From: Nocardia altamirensis NBRC 108246
GTDB taxonomy: Bacteria > Actinomycetota > Actinomycetes > Mycobacteriales > Mycobacteriaceae
DNA length: 43,289 bases
Direction of reading: 5' to 3'
Assembly: GCF_001612685.1 (NCBI RefSeq)
Contig: NZ_BDAY01000004.1
Coordinates: 1 to 43,289 of the forward strand
The notes under the pieces: generated by a model
What the model was told of the DNA's origin: nothing
The model's input: the letters and a program-made list of their open reading frames with translations, nothing else
Databases searched by the model: none
Position numbers and translations under genes: made by a program
Part shown: one piece after another, positions 24,715 to 32,989 of the stretch
How positions within the stretch are numbered: position 1 is the stretch's first letter
Layout of the letters: every line of letters begins with the position of its first letter

Positions 24715-25920
24715 ATGGATTTCTCGCACTCCGACCGCGCGGCGACCCTCCTCGACGAGGTGCGTAGGTTCGTTCGTGAACGCATAGAACCACAGGAGTC
24801 GGCGGTCGTGGCCGCCTTGGCGGTCGCGCCGTGGACGGTGCCGCCGGTGGTGGACGAACTGAAACGCGAAGCCCGCGCGGCCGGACTGTGGAATCTGTTC
24901 CTCCCCGGGGACGAACACGGTGCGAGTCTGAGCAATGTCGACTACGCGCCGTTGGCCGAGGCCATGGGTGGTTCGGGATTGGCACCGGAGATCTTCAACT
25001 GCAATGCGCCCGACACCGGCAATGCCGAGGTGCTTGTGCAATACGGCAGCCCGCAACAGCGGCAGGACTGGTTGATGCCGTTGCTGGACGGCACGATTCG
25101 CTCGGCCTTCTGTATGACCGAACCGGATGTGGCCTCCTCGGACGCGACGAATATGGCGGCCCGAGCCGAGGTCGATGGCGACGAGATCGTCCTCAACGGA
25201 CGTAAGTGGTGGAGTACCGGCATCGGTCATCCGAACTGCAAGTTCGTGATCTTCATGGGCTTGACCGACCCGGAAGCCCATGCCTACCAGCGACATTCGA
25301 TGGTCCTGGTACCGCTGGACACACCTGGTGTGAAGGTCGAGCGCATGCTCAGCACGTTCGGCTACTTCGACGAGCCGTACGGGCACGGTGAGGTGTCCTT
25401 CACCGAGGTGCGACTCCCGCTCGACGCCGTGATCGGCGGCCCAGGTAGGGGATTCGAAATCGCGCAGGGCCGGTTGGGCCCTGGACGCATCCATCACTGC
25501 ATGCGCGCCATCGGGCTGGCCGAACGCGCGCTGGAGTTGGCCTGCCGACGTGGCTTGTCACGCACGGCATTCGGGAAGCCGCTGGTTAATCTCGGCGGCA
25601 ACCGCGAGCGAATTGCCCAGGCGCGCATCGCCATCAACCAGGCCAGGCTGCTGGTGCTGTACACCGCGTGGCTGTTGGACACCAAGGGGATCGCCGGTGC
25701 CCGCAGCGAGGTGTCGCAAATCAAGGCAGTGGTGCCGCGGATGACGCAGGACATCATCGATATGGCCATCCAATTACACGGTGGCGCAGGCATGTCCGAC
25801 GACTTCCCGCTGGCGCGCGCTTTCGCCGGCGCGCGGTCGTTGCGGCTGGCCGACGGGCCCGACGAGGTCCATCTCGGTTTAGTCGCCAGGCAGGAACTGC
25901 GGTCGTATCAGGAGGCGTGA
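24715..25920 (+). CDS. Acyl-CoA dehydrogenase, ACAD10/ACAD11-type
   Basis: A protein of 401 residues. The signatures FCMTEPDVASSDATNMAA, RKWWSTGIGHPNCKF, QGRLGPGRIHHCMRAIGLAE and LRLADGPDEVHLG are those of the C-terminal dehydrogenase part of eukaryotic ACAD10 and ACAD11. Those proteins carry an APH-type kinase in the same chain and degrade 4-hydroxy acids through a phosphorylated acyl-CoA; here the kinase is the next gene. ATG 24715 follows AGAGG. The role in removing phosphate and rearranging a 4-hydroxyacyl-CoA to a 3-hydroxyacyl-CoA is inferred from the eukaryotic work. Confidence 0.9.
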   Translation: MDFSHSDRAATLLDEVRRFVRERIEPQESAVVAALAVAPWTVPPVVDELKREARAAGLWNLFLPGDEHGASLSNVDYAPLAEAMGGSGLAPEIFNCNAPDTGNAEVLVQYGSPQQRQDWLMPLLDGTIRSAFCMTEPDVASSDATNMAARAEVDGDEIVLNGRKWWSTGIGHPNCKFVIFMGLTDPEAHAYQRHSMVLVPLDTPGVKVERMLSTFGYFDEPYGHGEVSFTEVRLPLDAVIGGPGRGFEIAQGRLGPGRIHHCMRAIGLAERALELACRRGLSRTAFGKPLVNLGGNRERIAQARIAINQARLLVLYTAWLLDTKGIAGARSEVSQIKAVVPRMTQDIIDMAIQLHGGAGMSDDFPLARAFAGARSLRLADGPDEVHLGLVARQELRSYQEA

Positions 25921-25922
25921 CC

Positions 25923-26981
25923 TTGACTACCGAAAACACCACCGACGTCCGCGACGAGGACCTCTTCGATGTCCATGCCGCCCACGAGTGGCTGCGTGAC
26001 CGCGTTGCCGGTCTGGACGACAGCCGTCCGCGAGTCCGGCAGTTCTCCGGCGGCGCATCGAATCTGACCTACCTGCTGCGATATCCGCATCGCGACCTGA
26101 TCCTGCGTCGTCCGCCCGCAGGCCGTAAGGCGGCGTCCGCGCACGACATGTCGCGAGAGTTCACCGTCCAGCAACGACTTCGCCCTCGGTTCCCCTACGT
26201 GCCACAGATGATCGCGCTGTGCACCGATGCCTCGGTGATCGGGTCGGATTTCTATGTCATGGAACGGATCTCCGGCACAATCCTGCGCTCGGATCTACCC
26301 GACGGGCTACTCCTCGGCGCGGATGAGGCGCGGACGCTGTCCGCCGCCGCTGTCGACCGGCTGATCGACCTGCACCGGATCGATCCGAGCACCGTTGGTT
26401 TGCGTGAACTGGGCAAGGGAGACGGATACGTCGAAAGGCAGGTCGAAGGCTGGGCGCGGCGCTACACCGATGCCCGCACCGACAATGTCGGCACCTTCAC
26501 CGCCGTTATCGACTGGCTGCGGCAGAACCAGCCCGCCGACACCGCAATCACGGTGATACACAACGACTACCGGCTCGACAACCTCGTCCTCGACCCCGCC
26601 GACCCGACCCGGATCATCGGAATCCTCGACTGGGAAATGGCGACCCTCGGCGACCCGCTGATGGACCTCGGCGGCGCGCTGGCCTATTGGGTACAGGCCG
26701 ACGACGACGAAGTCATGCGCAGCGCGCGCCGCCAACCCAGCCACCTACCAGGGATGCTGACCCGCCGCGAGATCGTCGAACGCTACTGCACTGCAATGGG
26801 AGTCGACGATAAGCACTGGCCATTCTACGAAGTGTTCGGGCTCTTCAGGCTGGCAGGCATCGGCCAGCAGATCTACTACCGATACCACCACGGCCAGACT
26901 ACAAATCCCGCGTTCAAAGACTTCTGGATGTTCATCAACTACCTGGAATGGCGGTGTTCGACGATCGCAGGCATCGGGTGA
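25923..26981 (+). CDS. APH-fold kinase (ACAD10/11 kinase-like)
   Basis: A protein of 352 residues of the aminoglycoside phosphotransferase fold. An N-lobe (RQFSGGASNLTYLLRYPHRD, LILRRPPAGRKA) is followed by the catalytic loop VIHNDYRLDNLVLDP and the metal-binding ILDWEMATLGDPLMDLG. The sequence style (SNLTYLL, LRRPP, YVMERISGTILR) is that of the kinase half of ACAD10/11, so it probably phosphorylates the 4-hydroxyl of an acyl-CoA rather than an antibiotic. TTG 25923 is chosen because GGAGG at 25911-25915 is seven bases away; GTG 25917 overlaps the previous stop but lies too close to the GGAGG. Confidence 0.88.
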   Translation: MTTENTTDVRDEDLFDVHAAHEWLRDRVAGLDDSRPRVRQFSGGASNLTYLLRYPHRDLILRRPPAGRKAASAHDMSREFTVQQRLRPRFPYVPQMIALCTDASVIGSDFYVMERISGTILRSDLPDGLLLGADEARTLSAAAVDRLIDLHRIDPSTVGLRELGKGDGYVERQVEGWARRYTDARTDNVGTFTAVIDWLRQNQPADTAITVIHNDYRLDNLVLDPADPTRIIGILDWEMATLGDPLMDLGGALAYWVQADDDEVMRSARRQPSHLPGMLTRREIVERYCTAMGVDDKHWPFYEVFGLFRLAGIGQQIYYRYHHGQTTNPAFKDFWMFINYLEWRCSTIAGIG

Positions 26982-27083
26982 TCCACGCACTCCGGACTAC
27001 ATCGCTCGTGCGAATGTTGCTCCCGGGAAATGATAAGGGGTGCCTGTAGCCTGAGATCACCGAATATCGGCAGGAGAGCGACT

Positions 27084-27782
27084 TTGAATTTGTGGAGCAA
27101 CTCTTTCAAAGATGGCGACTACATCCCCGGGGAATTCGCGTTCACGGTCAGCGATCCCGAGACCCACACCAGTTTGTCGGACAACCGCAACCCGCACCTC
27201 GCTTGGGCGCAACCACCCGACGCGACGCAATCGATGGCCTTGATCTGTCACGATCCCGATGTGCCGTCACGCGGCGACGATGTCAACCAGGAAGGCCGCA
27301 CCGTCCCTGCCGACCTGCCGCGCGTCGAGTTCTTTCATTGGGTACTGGTTGACCTTCCGCCATCTATGCAATCGATCGCCGCAGCGAGCTTCAGCGACGG
27401 CGTCATCCCACGCGGCAAGCCTGGCCCGGAAATCCAGAATTTCCCCGGCCTGCGCCAGGGTTTGAACGACTACACCGGCTTGTTCGCCAACGACCCGGCG
27501 ATGTCCGGCGACTACTTCGGCTACGACGGCCCCGGTCCGTCTTGGAACGACGAACTCGTGCATCGCTACGTCTTCACGTTGTATGCGCTGGACATTCCGC
27601 GATTGCCGGTGACCGGCAAGTTCACCGGACCGCAGGCGTTAGCAGCGATGCAGGATCACATCCTGAATGAAGAAAAGATCGTCGGTCTGATATACCCTGA
27701 ATCCGACTTTGTAGTTCGCGAGGTTTCGGTTCACTGCGGCAGATATCTCCCCACAGAACCAGTAACGGAGGACGAGCTATGA
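27084..27782 (+). CDS. PEBP family protein (YbhB/YbcL type)
   Basis: A protein of 232 residues from TTG 27084, which has AGGAGA six bases upstream. Phosphatidylethanolamine-binding motifs are visible: NPHLAWAQPPDATQSMALIC, HDPDVPSR, FHWVLVDLPPS, then GPGPSWNDELVHRYVFTLYALD. Bacterial members bind small anionic ligands and are implicated in protease inhibition or signalling; the ligand is unknown. It lacks a signal peptide. Its stop overlaps the SnoaL-type gene as ATGA, so the two work as a unit. Confidence 0.88.
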   Translation: MNLWSNSFKDGDYIPGEFAFTVSDPETHTSLSDNRNPHLAWAQPPDATQSMALICHDPDVPSRGDDVNQEGRTVPADLPRVEFFHWVLVDLPPSMQSIAAASFSDGVIPRGKPGPEIQNFPGLRQGLNDYTGLFANDPAMSGDYFGYDGPGPSWNDELVHRYVFTLYALDIPRLPVTGKFTGPQALAAMQDHILNEEKIVGLIYPESDFVVREVSVHCGRYLPTEPVTEDEL

Positions 27783-28186
27783 GTGCCGATGACAACAAGC
27801 AGCTGATGATGGCGGCCTTCGCCGAGCTCGCACAGGGAAACTCGACGCACCTTCGCAAACTCATCGCCGAGGACTGCCGATGGAACCTGATCGGTACGAC
27901 CCCCTGGTCGGGAGCCAATGTCGGCAAGCAGGCGATAGAGAACTTTCTCGCATCCGTCGACGACCGATTCACCGGCCCGGTCGTCCTCACCGCGGACCGG
28001 TTCATCGCCGAGGGCGACTACATGGCGGTCCAATTCCATGGCCAGGCCACCACCACTGAGGGACGCCCCTACAACAACGTCTACTGCTGGGTATGTCATA
28101 TGTCCGATGGACAGTTACGGGAGATAACCGAGTATGCGGACACACAACTGGCGATGACGACGCTGTTCGCCCCATCGACGCAGTAG
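27779..28186 (+). CDS. SnoaL-like / NTF2-like protein
   Basis: A protein of 135 residues with the cone-shaped NTF2-like fold pattern: an N-terminal helix ADDNKQLMMAAFAELAQGN, LRKLIAEDCRWNLIGTTPWS, VLTADRFIAEGDYMAVQFHG and a final DGQLREITEYADTQLA. This is the ketosteroid-isomerase-like SnoaL_2 type; members are isomerases, cyclases or binding proteins. ATG 27779 overlaps the PEBP stop by four bases, showing coupling. Confidence 0.88.
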   Translation: MSADDNKQLMMAAFAELAQGNSTHLRKLIAEDCRWNLIGTTPWSGANVGKQAIENFLASVDDRFTGPVVLTADRFIAEGDYMAVQFHGQATTTEGRPYNNVYCWVCHMSDGQLREITEYADTQLAMTTLFAPSTQ

Positions 28187-28555
28187 ACGCTGAACCGGCC
28201 GTTCACCTCGTCTCGCTCGCCCGCGAGGCACTGCCAGGATCGGACCTCATTCACCGGCGAGCAGGCGCAGCGGGATAATTCCTGGTCAGATTTGCCCGGT
28301 CCGGACAGAAAACGCACTTCACCAGCGTAGATACTGCATGGAAGGTGTCAGTCCATCAGCCGCGCGGGCGGCCGGACCGGAAAACCACGAAACATCCTCC
28401 TGCCAGCAACTTCGCCCCTTCCGATCCGAGTAAACGATCGGCAGGCAGCCGCCACCGCGCCAGACTTTGCTCGGGATCTCGCCGACCCAACGAAGCGGCT
28501 CGGAGAGTTCTGCAATACCGGTTGCAATGAAACATGCCTATCACGGGGGTTCTCG
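28187..28555. other. Intergenic region before the secreted-protein cluster
   Basis: About 370 bp. Short frames on both strands have no family features and poor third-position bias. It probably holds the promoter for the secreted-protein genes that follow. I see no repeat or clear hairpin. Confidence 0.4.
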
Positions 28556-28921
28556 ATGAGTATTTCGCTTCGCAAGTTTTCCGGCGTGAGCCTGAGTATC
28601 GGATTGCTCGCCGCAATCTTTGCCTGGTCGACCGGCTTGGCACCGTCTGCCCACAGTCAGCCACTGTGCTTGACAGAGGTCTGTTTCTGGGAGGGGGCAG
28701 ATTTTCAAGGAGAGAGGTCTTGGTTTCACAATATCGAGGGCAGGACTGACTGCAGGCAATTGCTGATTGGCAGCCAATCCGTAGTCAATCGCTATCAAGC
28801 ACACATCCTACTGTTCTATTCCTCGGATTGCGCTGGTCAGCCGGCGGGACTTGACCCGGGGCATATGTATTCGAATACTCCGTTCAAAATCCACTCATTT
28901 AAACCTATGGGCCTCTTGTGA
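28556..28921 (+). CDS. Secreted peptidase inhibitor I36-like protein (beta/gamma-crystallin fold)
   Basis: A protein of 121 residues. It has a signal peptide (MSISLRKFSG plus the core LSIGLLAAIFAWSTGLA), with cleavage expected after APSAHS near residue 34. The mature part begins QPLCLTEVCFWEGADFQGER, then WFHNIEGRTDC, SQSVVNRY and a paired-cysteine CAGQPAG. This is the Greek-key pattern (Y/F-W..F.G) of the Streptomyces metalloproteinase inhibitor family I36. ATG 28556 follows GGGGG. It is the first of three consecutive secreted-protein genes. Confidence 0.72.
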   Translation: MSISLRKFSGVSLSIGLLAAIFAWSTGLAPSAHSQPLCLTEVCFWEGADFQGERSWFHNIEGRTDCRQLLIGSQSVVNRYQAHILLFYSSDCAGQPAGLDPGHMYSNTPFKIHSFKPMGLL

Positions 28922-28947
28922 CCCACGACGTATCGAGGAGGAAAGCG

Positions 28948-29328
28948 ATGTTGTTCACTAGGAGAGTGTTGCCTGCCTTGGTCTTGGCCTTGACGTTGGC
29001 CGGATCGATTGGTGGCGGGATTGCCTCGGCCGGGACGCAACCCGGCGTTGCCGCCGTGATCGGTTTCGGTGGTCATGAGGTCACGACCGAGAAGCCTGAA
29101 ATGAGCATCTGCATTATGGCGCCTCCGCAGCTCACTGTCTCTGATTATGTCGTGGAGGTGGCGGTCCGGGACTGCAGAGACCAAAAGCTGGTATGCAACC
29201 TGCAGTGCACCCATGCGATGGAGGGAGCTGCCGATTTGGATACAGCTAGGAAGATTTATTCCCAGTGTACGAGGAATTGCATGACCGGAGCGGGGTGCTT
29301 GGCCCACCCCGGGGACTTTGAACCGTGA
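28948..29328 (+). CDS. Secreted cysteine-rich protein
   Basis: About 126 residues from ATG 28948, which has GAGGAGG upstream. The signal peptide reads MLFTRRVLPALVLALTLAGS with cleavage after GGGIASA. The mature part has seven cysteines (ICIMA, RDCRD, LVCNLQCTH, QCTRNCMTG, GAGCLAH); the spacing CNLQC...C...C looks like a disulfide-knotted or helical hairpin peptide. I know no family match. It starts 26 bp after the I36-like gene, so co-expression is likely. Confidence 0.62.
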   Translation: MLFTRRVLPALVLALTLAGSIGGGIASAGTQPGVAAVIGFGGHEVTTEKPEMSICIMAPPQLTVSDYVVEVAVRDCRDQKLVCNLQCTHAMEGAADLDTARKIYSQCTRNCMTGAGCLAHPGDFEP

Positions 29329-29348
29329 TCCCACTTCCAGGGGGAAAA

Positions 29349-29605
29349 TTGAGAAAGAAACTCGCCATTTTCGGTGCCGGCGTCGCGCTCACCGTCGTCG
29401 GATCCGGCGTCGCCATGGGCAGCCCACCCGACCCGGGCTTCGATTACAGCAAGCCATACGCGGCGATCAGATTCCACACGTTTGACGAGTGTGAGGCGGG
29501 TCGTCGCGCCGAGATCCGGGCAACATCTGCGTGCACACGGGATCTGCCCGAGACGACCTGGTCATATCTCGTGAATACAAACCGAATCCAAAGGCGACGG
29601 TCTAG
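29349..29605 (+). pseudogene. Small secreted protein gene, frameshifted
   Basis: TTG 29349 follows AGGGGG and opens a leader LRKKLAIFGAGVALTVVGSG ending VAMGSPPDPG. The frame runs to FHTFDECEAGRRAEI. After about 29516 the coding look moves to another frame, PGNICVHTGSARDDLVISRE then YKPNPKATV, ending at 29605. Adding one C at GAGATC-CGGG restores a single protein of about 86 residues with two cysteines. This is either a one-base deletion or a sequencing error. Unshifted, the frame runs to 29672 with an Arg/Ser-rich tail that is not protein-like. It is the third gene of the secreted cluster. Confidence 0.6.
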
Positions 29606-29627
29606 TTCTTGGTCACCTGAAGCGCAT

Positions 29628-29664
29628 TCGAACGCCCGGCCGAGGCAATCGACCGGGCGTTCGA
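29628..29664 (+). terminator. Strong hairpin after the secreted-protein cluster
   Basis: TCGAACGCCCGG (29628-29639) pairs perfectly with CCGGGCGTTCGA (29653-29664) over a 13-base loop, 22 bases after the corrected stop at 29605. This position supports 29605 rather than 29672 as the true end of the third secreted gene. There is no U-run. Confidence 0.7.
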
Positions 29665-29915
29665 CATCGTGAGAACTTGCCTGTCGCGGTGGGTGCCCTA
29701 CCCTGCGAGAGCCCCGGGTGGGCGCCGCCGAGGAAATCCAGCGGCTTGGACGACGCCCAGCGTCGTGCGAACAGGTCGGGGCCGAAGCGCGCAATCGCAA
29801 ATATCCGACGGATCGGGCACTTGACCTGGTGTGAGCAATATCCCACTCCTCGTTTCGAATTCCTTCTCGCGGGGGAGTAGCGTCGGTTCTCTTCTGTACC
29901 GTGTAAGGACATCTC

Positions 29916-30128
29916 GTGAACAATCTCGATCTGACGAATGCCATATCCGATTTCGACAAGGCAGTTGTCGAGCTACTGCGGGCCTCGGGATGGCTCTATC
30001 ACGTGCATCGTGCCGCATCACCGGATCCATCGGTAGCACTCGACTTGCTGAAGACCGCCGCAGCCAGGCTGACGAGCGTGACGTTGAGCGAGGGGGTGTT
30101 CGAGCACCTCTACCACGAGGCCGCGTGA
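29916..30128 (+). CDS. Small hypothetical helical protein
   Basis: A protein of 70 residues from GTG 29916 with AAGGA upstream. It is almost all helix: DLTNAISDFDKAVVELLRAS, then SVALDLLKTAAARLTSVTLS. There is no signal peptide or membrane segment. Codon bias supports it. About 310 bp upstream (29606-29915) hold the hairpin and otherwise nothing I can support. Not recognised. Confidence 0.55.
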   Translation: MNNLDLTNAISDFDKAVVELLRASGWLYHVHRAASPDPSVALDLLKTAAARLTSVTLSEGVFEHLYHEAA

Positions 30129-30296
30129 CTGGCACCGATACTCGAACGCCGGGATCCCCATGAATGGGAACATCCTTGGCCGGGAGTAGGTTAGCGACGC
30201 CCGAAGCGGAGTTGCATGCCCTAAGTACCAATGGACCGTGTCTCGACGGAGCCTGACGACGCTAGGGGAGGATGCTGGGCGGGGAAAGGCGGATCG

Positions 30297-31310
30297 ATGT
30301 CTGAGACTCGATACTTCGAGAAGGGCAACCACGGTTCAGCGAGGTTCTGGCAGATCCGGCGTGAAGGCGTTCGCTGCCACATGGCTTGGGGTCGGGTCGG
30401 TGGCAAGATTCAGGGGATGACCATGACACTCGATGACGAGGCCCACGCGGTGCGTCATTTCGAGTACAAGGCCAACGAGAAGCGCCGCCAGGGGTATGTC
30501 GAGGTCGAACAACACAGGGTTGCAGATGTCATCGATGTCTGGGATGCGGGCCCACTTCTAGATGTGATGCGGGTACACGAGGAGCGGCGGTATCCAGGTG
30601 CCTGGGATTTCTACTGGACTGGGTACGAGTCTGTCGACGGGCATGAGGGGGCCTATGCGAAGCTTCACGACTTCGGTGACGGATCGCGTTCCTTCTATGA
30701 CTACCTGGTGCTCAGCGACGATAAGCGCCGCGCTGTCCAATTCGTGGTCAAGAAGTCCGGCCATGATCACCGGCTGGTCTCGGACTTTCTCGGATTCGTC
30801 CGCCCACGAGTTGCCTTGGCCTTCGACGGTCGGTCTCACCACAAGCTGCGTTTGCAGACGCCGATCGGCCGATTTGATCACGTGCTGATGTGTGCTCCGT
30901 CGTTGTGCTACAGCCGCTACGACGGTCGGGTCGGCCAAGTCATGCCGATTCTCAACTGCGAGATCGGCGATGGCGACACTGAAGCCTACGTCGAGGCTCG
31001 ACTGCGGGGGCGAGACTCGATGCCGTCAAGCACGTGGGATCGCGAGCCCTTTCCGGTGATTGATCTGCGATTCGACCTCCACAGCGACATCGGCTTCGCT
31101 GAGCTCGGCCGGAGAAAGTTGTTACGAGAGAAGAAGTTCAGGGTCTACCGGCGCTCAATGCTTGATCGAAGTGTCAGGCTTCTAGCTGAGGCTACGTCCG
31201 ACAGTCGGTTGGAGATCCGAAACTATCGAGGGGCGATCAGTGTGCTCAGACCTGCGGATGTAACTTCGTGGACCGGTGGTGCGATCGATTCGTTCCTGTT
31301 GGAAGGCTAG
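30297..31310 (+). CDS. WGR domain protein
   Basis: A protein of 337 residues from ATG 30297. Residues 1-75 form a WGR domain: RYFEKGNHGSARFWQIRREG, HMAWGRVGGKIQGM, then HFEYKANEKRRQGYVEV. WGR domains bind nucleic-acid ends in PARPs and also occur in bacterial MolR-like proteins. The remaining 260 residues (DFYWTGYESVDGHEGAYAKL, FPVIDLRFDLHSDIGFAELG) form an alpha/beta domain I cannot name. It stands alone. A DNA-linked stress or conflict role is possible but unproven. Confidence 0.72.
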   Translation: MSETRYFEKGNHGSARFWQIRREGVRCHMAWGRVGGKIQGMTMTLDDEAHAVRHFEYKANEKRRQGYVEVEQHRVADVIDVWDAGPLLDVMRVHEERRYPGAWDFYWTGYESVDGHEGAYAKLHDFGDGSRSFYDYLVLSDDKRRAVQFVVKKSGHDHRLVSDFLGFVRPRVALAFDGRSHHKLRLQTPIGRFDHVLMCAPSLCYSRYDGRVGQVMPILNCEIGDGDTEAYVEARLRGRDSMPSSTWDREPFPVIDLRFDLHSDIGFAELGRRKLLREKKFRVYRRSMLDRSVRLLAEATSDSRLEIRNYRGAISVLRPADVTSWTGGAIDSFLLEG

Positions 31311-31466
31311 TAAGGGCTGAGGTAGCTCATCAGTTGTCCTTTGCCTAGTTCCGGCAAGCCCAGGGCTCGAGCGATGTCGTTCGTCCCTAGGTGAAGGATC
31401 ACAATGCCTTCTGAAGCCAGTGAGCGCCCCGCTTCGCGAGGTCGGTTCCTGGGCGGCCTGGACCAC

Positions 31467-32324
31467 CTAGTCGTGCAGCCGGAGGTGTTCCAGGATGAGG
31501 CCGCGGACGGGTTCGAGGTCGGCCAGTAGGCCGTGCCCAGCACCGGGGAGTACCACCGTATGGGCCCCCGCGCGCCGCGCGGTCTTCGCGGCCACCGCTG
31601 AATCGTGCACCTCGCTCGCCCCGGCCAGTGCGACGAAGGTCGGGACCGGCAGCTGGGTCAGCCCATCTGGCAGGTGCGGATAGACGATCGGCGAGGCCGG
31701 GAAGTGTGCGGCTCCGTGCGCGAGCAGATCGAAGTAGGCCTCCACGTGCGCCGGTCCGCTGCCGGGGCCGTCGGGTGCCAGCATCGCGCGGGCGGCCTCG
31801 AAGGTGGGGTGCGGGTCGCGGTTTCGGCCCAGCTCCTCGAATTCGGGACTGAGCCCGGCGAAGACCAGGGGCGGGTCGAGCAGGACCAGCCGTCGCACCC
31901 GTTCGGGATGGGCGAGCGTGAACCGGAACGCGAGGTGACCGCCCAGGGACTGGCCGCAGAGGTCGGCCGCGGGTAGCCCGAGCAGATCGAACGTTTCCGC
32001 CAGCCAGTCCACGAGATCGTCCATGCTGGTCAAGGCCGCGCCGGTATGCCGACTGCGGCCCGGCTCGCCCATGATGTCCACGGCCCGCACGCGATGCTCC
32101 TCGGCCAGCGCACCGACGACCGGATACCACATCCCGGAAGTGCCGCCGTATCCGTGCAGCAGGACCAGCGACTGCGCCGCGGCCGGGCCGGCGGAGGTGA
32201 CCCGCGTCGTTCCGTACCGACCCGGGAGATCTACCGTCTCGACCGGTACCGGCCAGTGGGCCAGCACCGCGTCGTAGGCGCCGAAATATGTTGCCTCCAG
32301 CTCAGGGGTGGCGAATGTACTCAT
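31467..32324 (-). CDS. Alpha/beta hydrolase
   Basis: A protein of 285 residues with the alpha/beta hydrolase core. The oxyanion loop is LLHGYGGTSGMW, the nucleophile elbow is GQSLGG with Ser126, and the acid region is VALAGASEVHD. The catalytic His is in LPGAGHGLLADLEP near the end. A typical cap segment lies between. The substrate is unknown (ester, lactone or C-C bond). ATG 32324 is chosen. It is divergent from a TetR-type gene 65 bp away, which probably controls it. Confidence 0.9.
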   Translation of the reverse strand: MSTFATPELEATYFGAYDAVLAHWPVPVETVDLPGRYGTTRVTSAGPAAAQSLVLLHGYGGTSGMWYPVVGALAEEHRVRAVDIMGEPGRSRHTGAALTSMDDLVDWLAETFDLLGLPAADLCGQSLGGHLAFRFTLAHPERVRRLVLLDPPLVFAGLSPEFEELGRNRDPHPTFEAARAMLAPDGPGSGPAHVEAYFDLLAHGAAHFPASPIVYPHLPDGLTQLPVPTFVALAGASEVHDSAVAAKTARRAGAHTVVLPGAGHGLLADLEPVRGLILEHLRLHD

Positions 32325-32341
32325 CGCATCTCCTTTTGCAA

Positions 32342-32366
32342 GTCAGCTGTATTATGTCAGGTGTAT
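32342..32366. promoter_or_regulatory. Tandem 11-bp repeat in the hydrolase/TetR divergent promoter
   Basis: GTCAGCTGTAT (32342-32352) and GTCAGGTGTAT (32356-32366) are direct repeats with one mismatch, spaced 14 bp start to start. The overlapping TATTAT at 32350-32355 could be a -10 hexamer for the TetR gene. The arrangement fits an operator for the neighbouring TetR protein, although TetR sites are more often palindromes. Confidence 0.5.
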
Positions 32367-32389
32367 GGAAACGAATGGAAGGGGTTCGG

Positions 32390-32989
32390 GTGCCGAAACA
32401 GGTCGACCACCGAGAACGCCGCGAAACCATCGCTCGCGCCCTGTGGCGAGTAGTCGAACAACAAGGTTGGGCCCGTGCAACGATGCGCGAGGTCGCCCGT
32501 GCGGCGGATGCCTCCCTGGGACAGGTCCAGCACTATTTCCGTTCCCGGACAGCGATGCTCGTCTTCGCGATGGAATTCGCTGCCGAACAGACCGCACGGC
32601 GCGTCACCCAGGGCCTCGACCGACTCGGCTCACCTGCGCACCCCCGAGACGTGCTGCGAGTGACGCTCATGGAGATGCTCCCCCTGCACCCGGACGCCCG
32701 CGCCACCAGCCGGATGAGCGCCGCCTACACCCTCGAGGCGCTCCACGACCCGGAGCTGCACGAGCAGGCCCGCCTCGGACTCCACGACGGCAGAGCACTC
32801 ACCGAACGCCTGATCAGACAGGCGATCGCCGACGGCCACCTCCCCCCGGATCGTGAACCGGCGATCGAAACGAACCTCCTGCTCGCGCTGACCGGCTTCA
32901 CCCCGCTGCTCGAGTTCGACGTCATCGATCCCGAGGCCGCGCTGACGGCCATCGATTACTACCTCGACCGACTCTTCGACAGCACCTAA
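32390..32989 (+). CDS. TetR family transcriptional regulator
   Basis: About 199 residues from GTG 32390, with GGAAGGGG upstream. The N-terminal helix-turn-helix reads RETIARALWRVVEQQGWARA, then TMREVARAADASLGQVQHYF and RSRTAMLVFAME. The C-terminal region resembles the TetR_C_6/BetI-like group (MSAAYTLEALHDPELHEQAR). It is divergent from the alpha/beta hydrolase gene and probably represses it. ATG 32375 is an in-frame alternative. Confidence 0.88.
   Translation: MPKQVDHRERRETIARALWRVVEQQGWARATMREVARAADASLGQVQHYFRSRTAMLVFAMEFAAEQTARRVTQGLDRLGSPAHPRDVLRVTLMEMLPLHPDARATSRMSAAYTLEALHDPELHEQARLGLHDGRALTERLIRQAIADGHLPPDREPAIETNLLLALTGFTPLLEFDVIDPEAALTAIDYYLDRLFDST

Noticed and set aside
29613..29912. 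Minus-strand frame with FAIARFGPDLFARRW and FLGGAHPGLSQGR
   Set aside because: It crosses the strong hairpin at 29628-29664, has no ribosome site and an Arg-rich end; at most it is a decayed fragment.
31307..31440. Minus-strand segment reading EGIVILHLGTNDIARALGLP
   Set aside because: It looks like a protein end but has no start in frame that avoids the alpha/beta hydrolase gene; possibly a gene remnant, not supportable as a feature.
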